64,000 bases of DNA from the NCBI GenBank assembly GCA_021292165.1, contig CM037877.1, positions 301,088,726 to 301,152,725 on the forward strand, given 5' to 3'. This DNA is from Shinisaurus crocodilurus. Lineage: Eukaryota > Chordata > Lepidosauria > Squamata > Shinisauridae. The stretch's first letter is position 1, and the number at the start of each line of letters is the position of its first letter. The translations under genes and the position numbers were made by a program. Below the pieces are notes generated by a model, which worked only from the letters and a program-made list of their open reading frames with translations, was not told the DNA's origin and searched no databases. Below, piece after piece: positions 63,949 to 64,000 of this stretch.

Positions 63949-64000
63949 CAAGTGCAGAACCCTTGCCCCTCCCCCATGGTCCTCTGGGCTCCAACTCCCC

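Noticed and set aside
1..64000. tRNA genes, CRISPR arrays, bacterial or phage genes
   Set aside because: No cloverleaf-forming gene was found (tRNA-like boxes belong to SINEs), and regular spaced repeats here are minisatellites within transposons.

Overview
The window is nuclear DNA of an amniote vertebrate, most probably a squamate reptile (lizard or snake). Three things point there. The conserved genes are vertebrate genes with GT-AG introns. The repeats are CR1 and L2 LINEs, a MIR-like CORE-SINE, a Helitron, many palindromic MITEs and a Ty3/Gypsy element of the SCAN-capsid type. The gene order VMO1 - TM4SF5 - ZMYND15 matches, in reverse, the block on human 17p13.2 as I remember it. There are no bacterial operons, CRISPR arrays or tRNA genes.

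Layout. 0-6 kb: a nearly complete LTR retrotransposon (680-5815) inserted into a CR1 LINE. 6-14.7 kb: accessory DNA with a Helitron (8512-9599), CR1 pieces, MITEs, a SINE and one 3'-UTR-like stretch. 14.8-17.5 kb: VMO1 (+), three exons, with an apparent frameshift in exon 3. 17.8-19.8 kb: a CR1 split by a solo LTR. 20.7-24.4 kb: TM4SF5 (-), five exons. 25.7-31 kb: LINE-dominated. 31.7-46.4 kb: ZMYND15 (-), thirteen exons that join in frame into about 647 codons; its introns hold a 2-kb CR1, a CpG-rich MITE, an L1-like 5' end and a 5S-rRNA-derived fragment. 46.5-50.1 kb: GC-rich intergenic DNA with no recognised gene. 50.2-63.9 kb: a PRSS55-like trypsin-family serine protease (-), five exons, about 337 codons, with introns full of LINEs, LTRs and MITEs.

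How the genes relate. ZMYND15 (spermatid transcriptional repressor) and PRSS55 (GPI-anchored testis protease) are male-germline genes in mammals. Here they lie side by side on one strand and both carry CRE-like TGAYRTCA motifs nearby. TM4SF5 is an L6-family tetraspanning membrane protein and VMO1 a secreted beta-prism protein of egg coats and epithelia. The single-copy genes have clean exon structures, while the space between them is built of nested transposons, several with readable target-site duplications that give insertion order.

Limits: exon coordinates come from reading splice signals and reading frames by eye. Transposon family names rest on recalled consensus features and were not searched. 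Repeat boundaries without a stated duplication are approximate.
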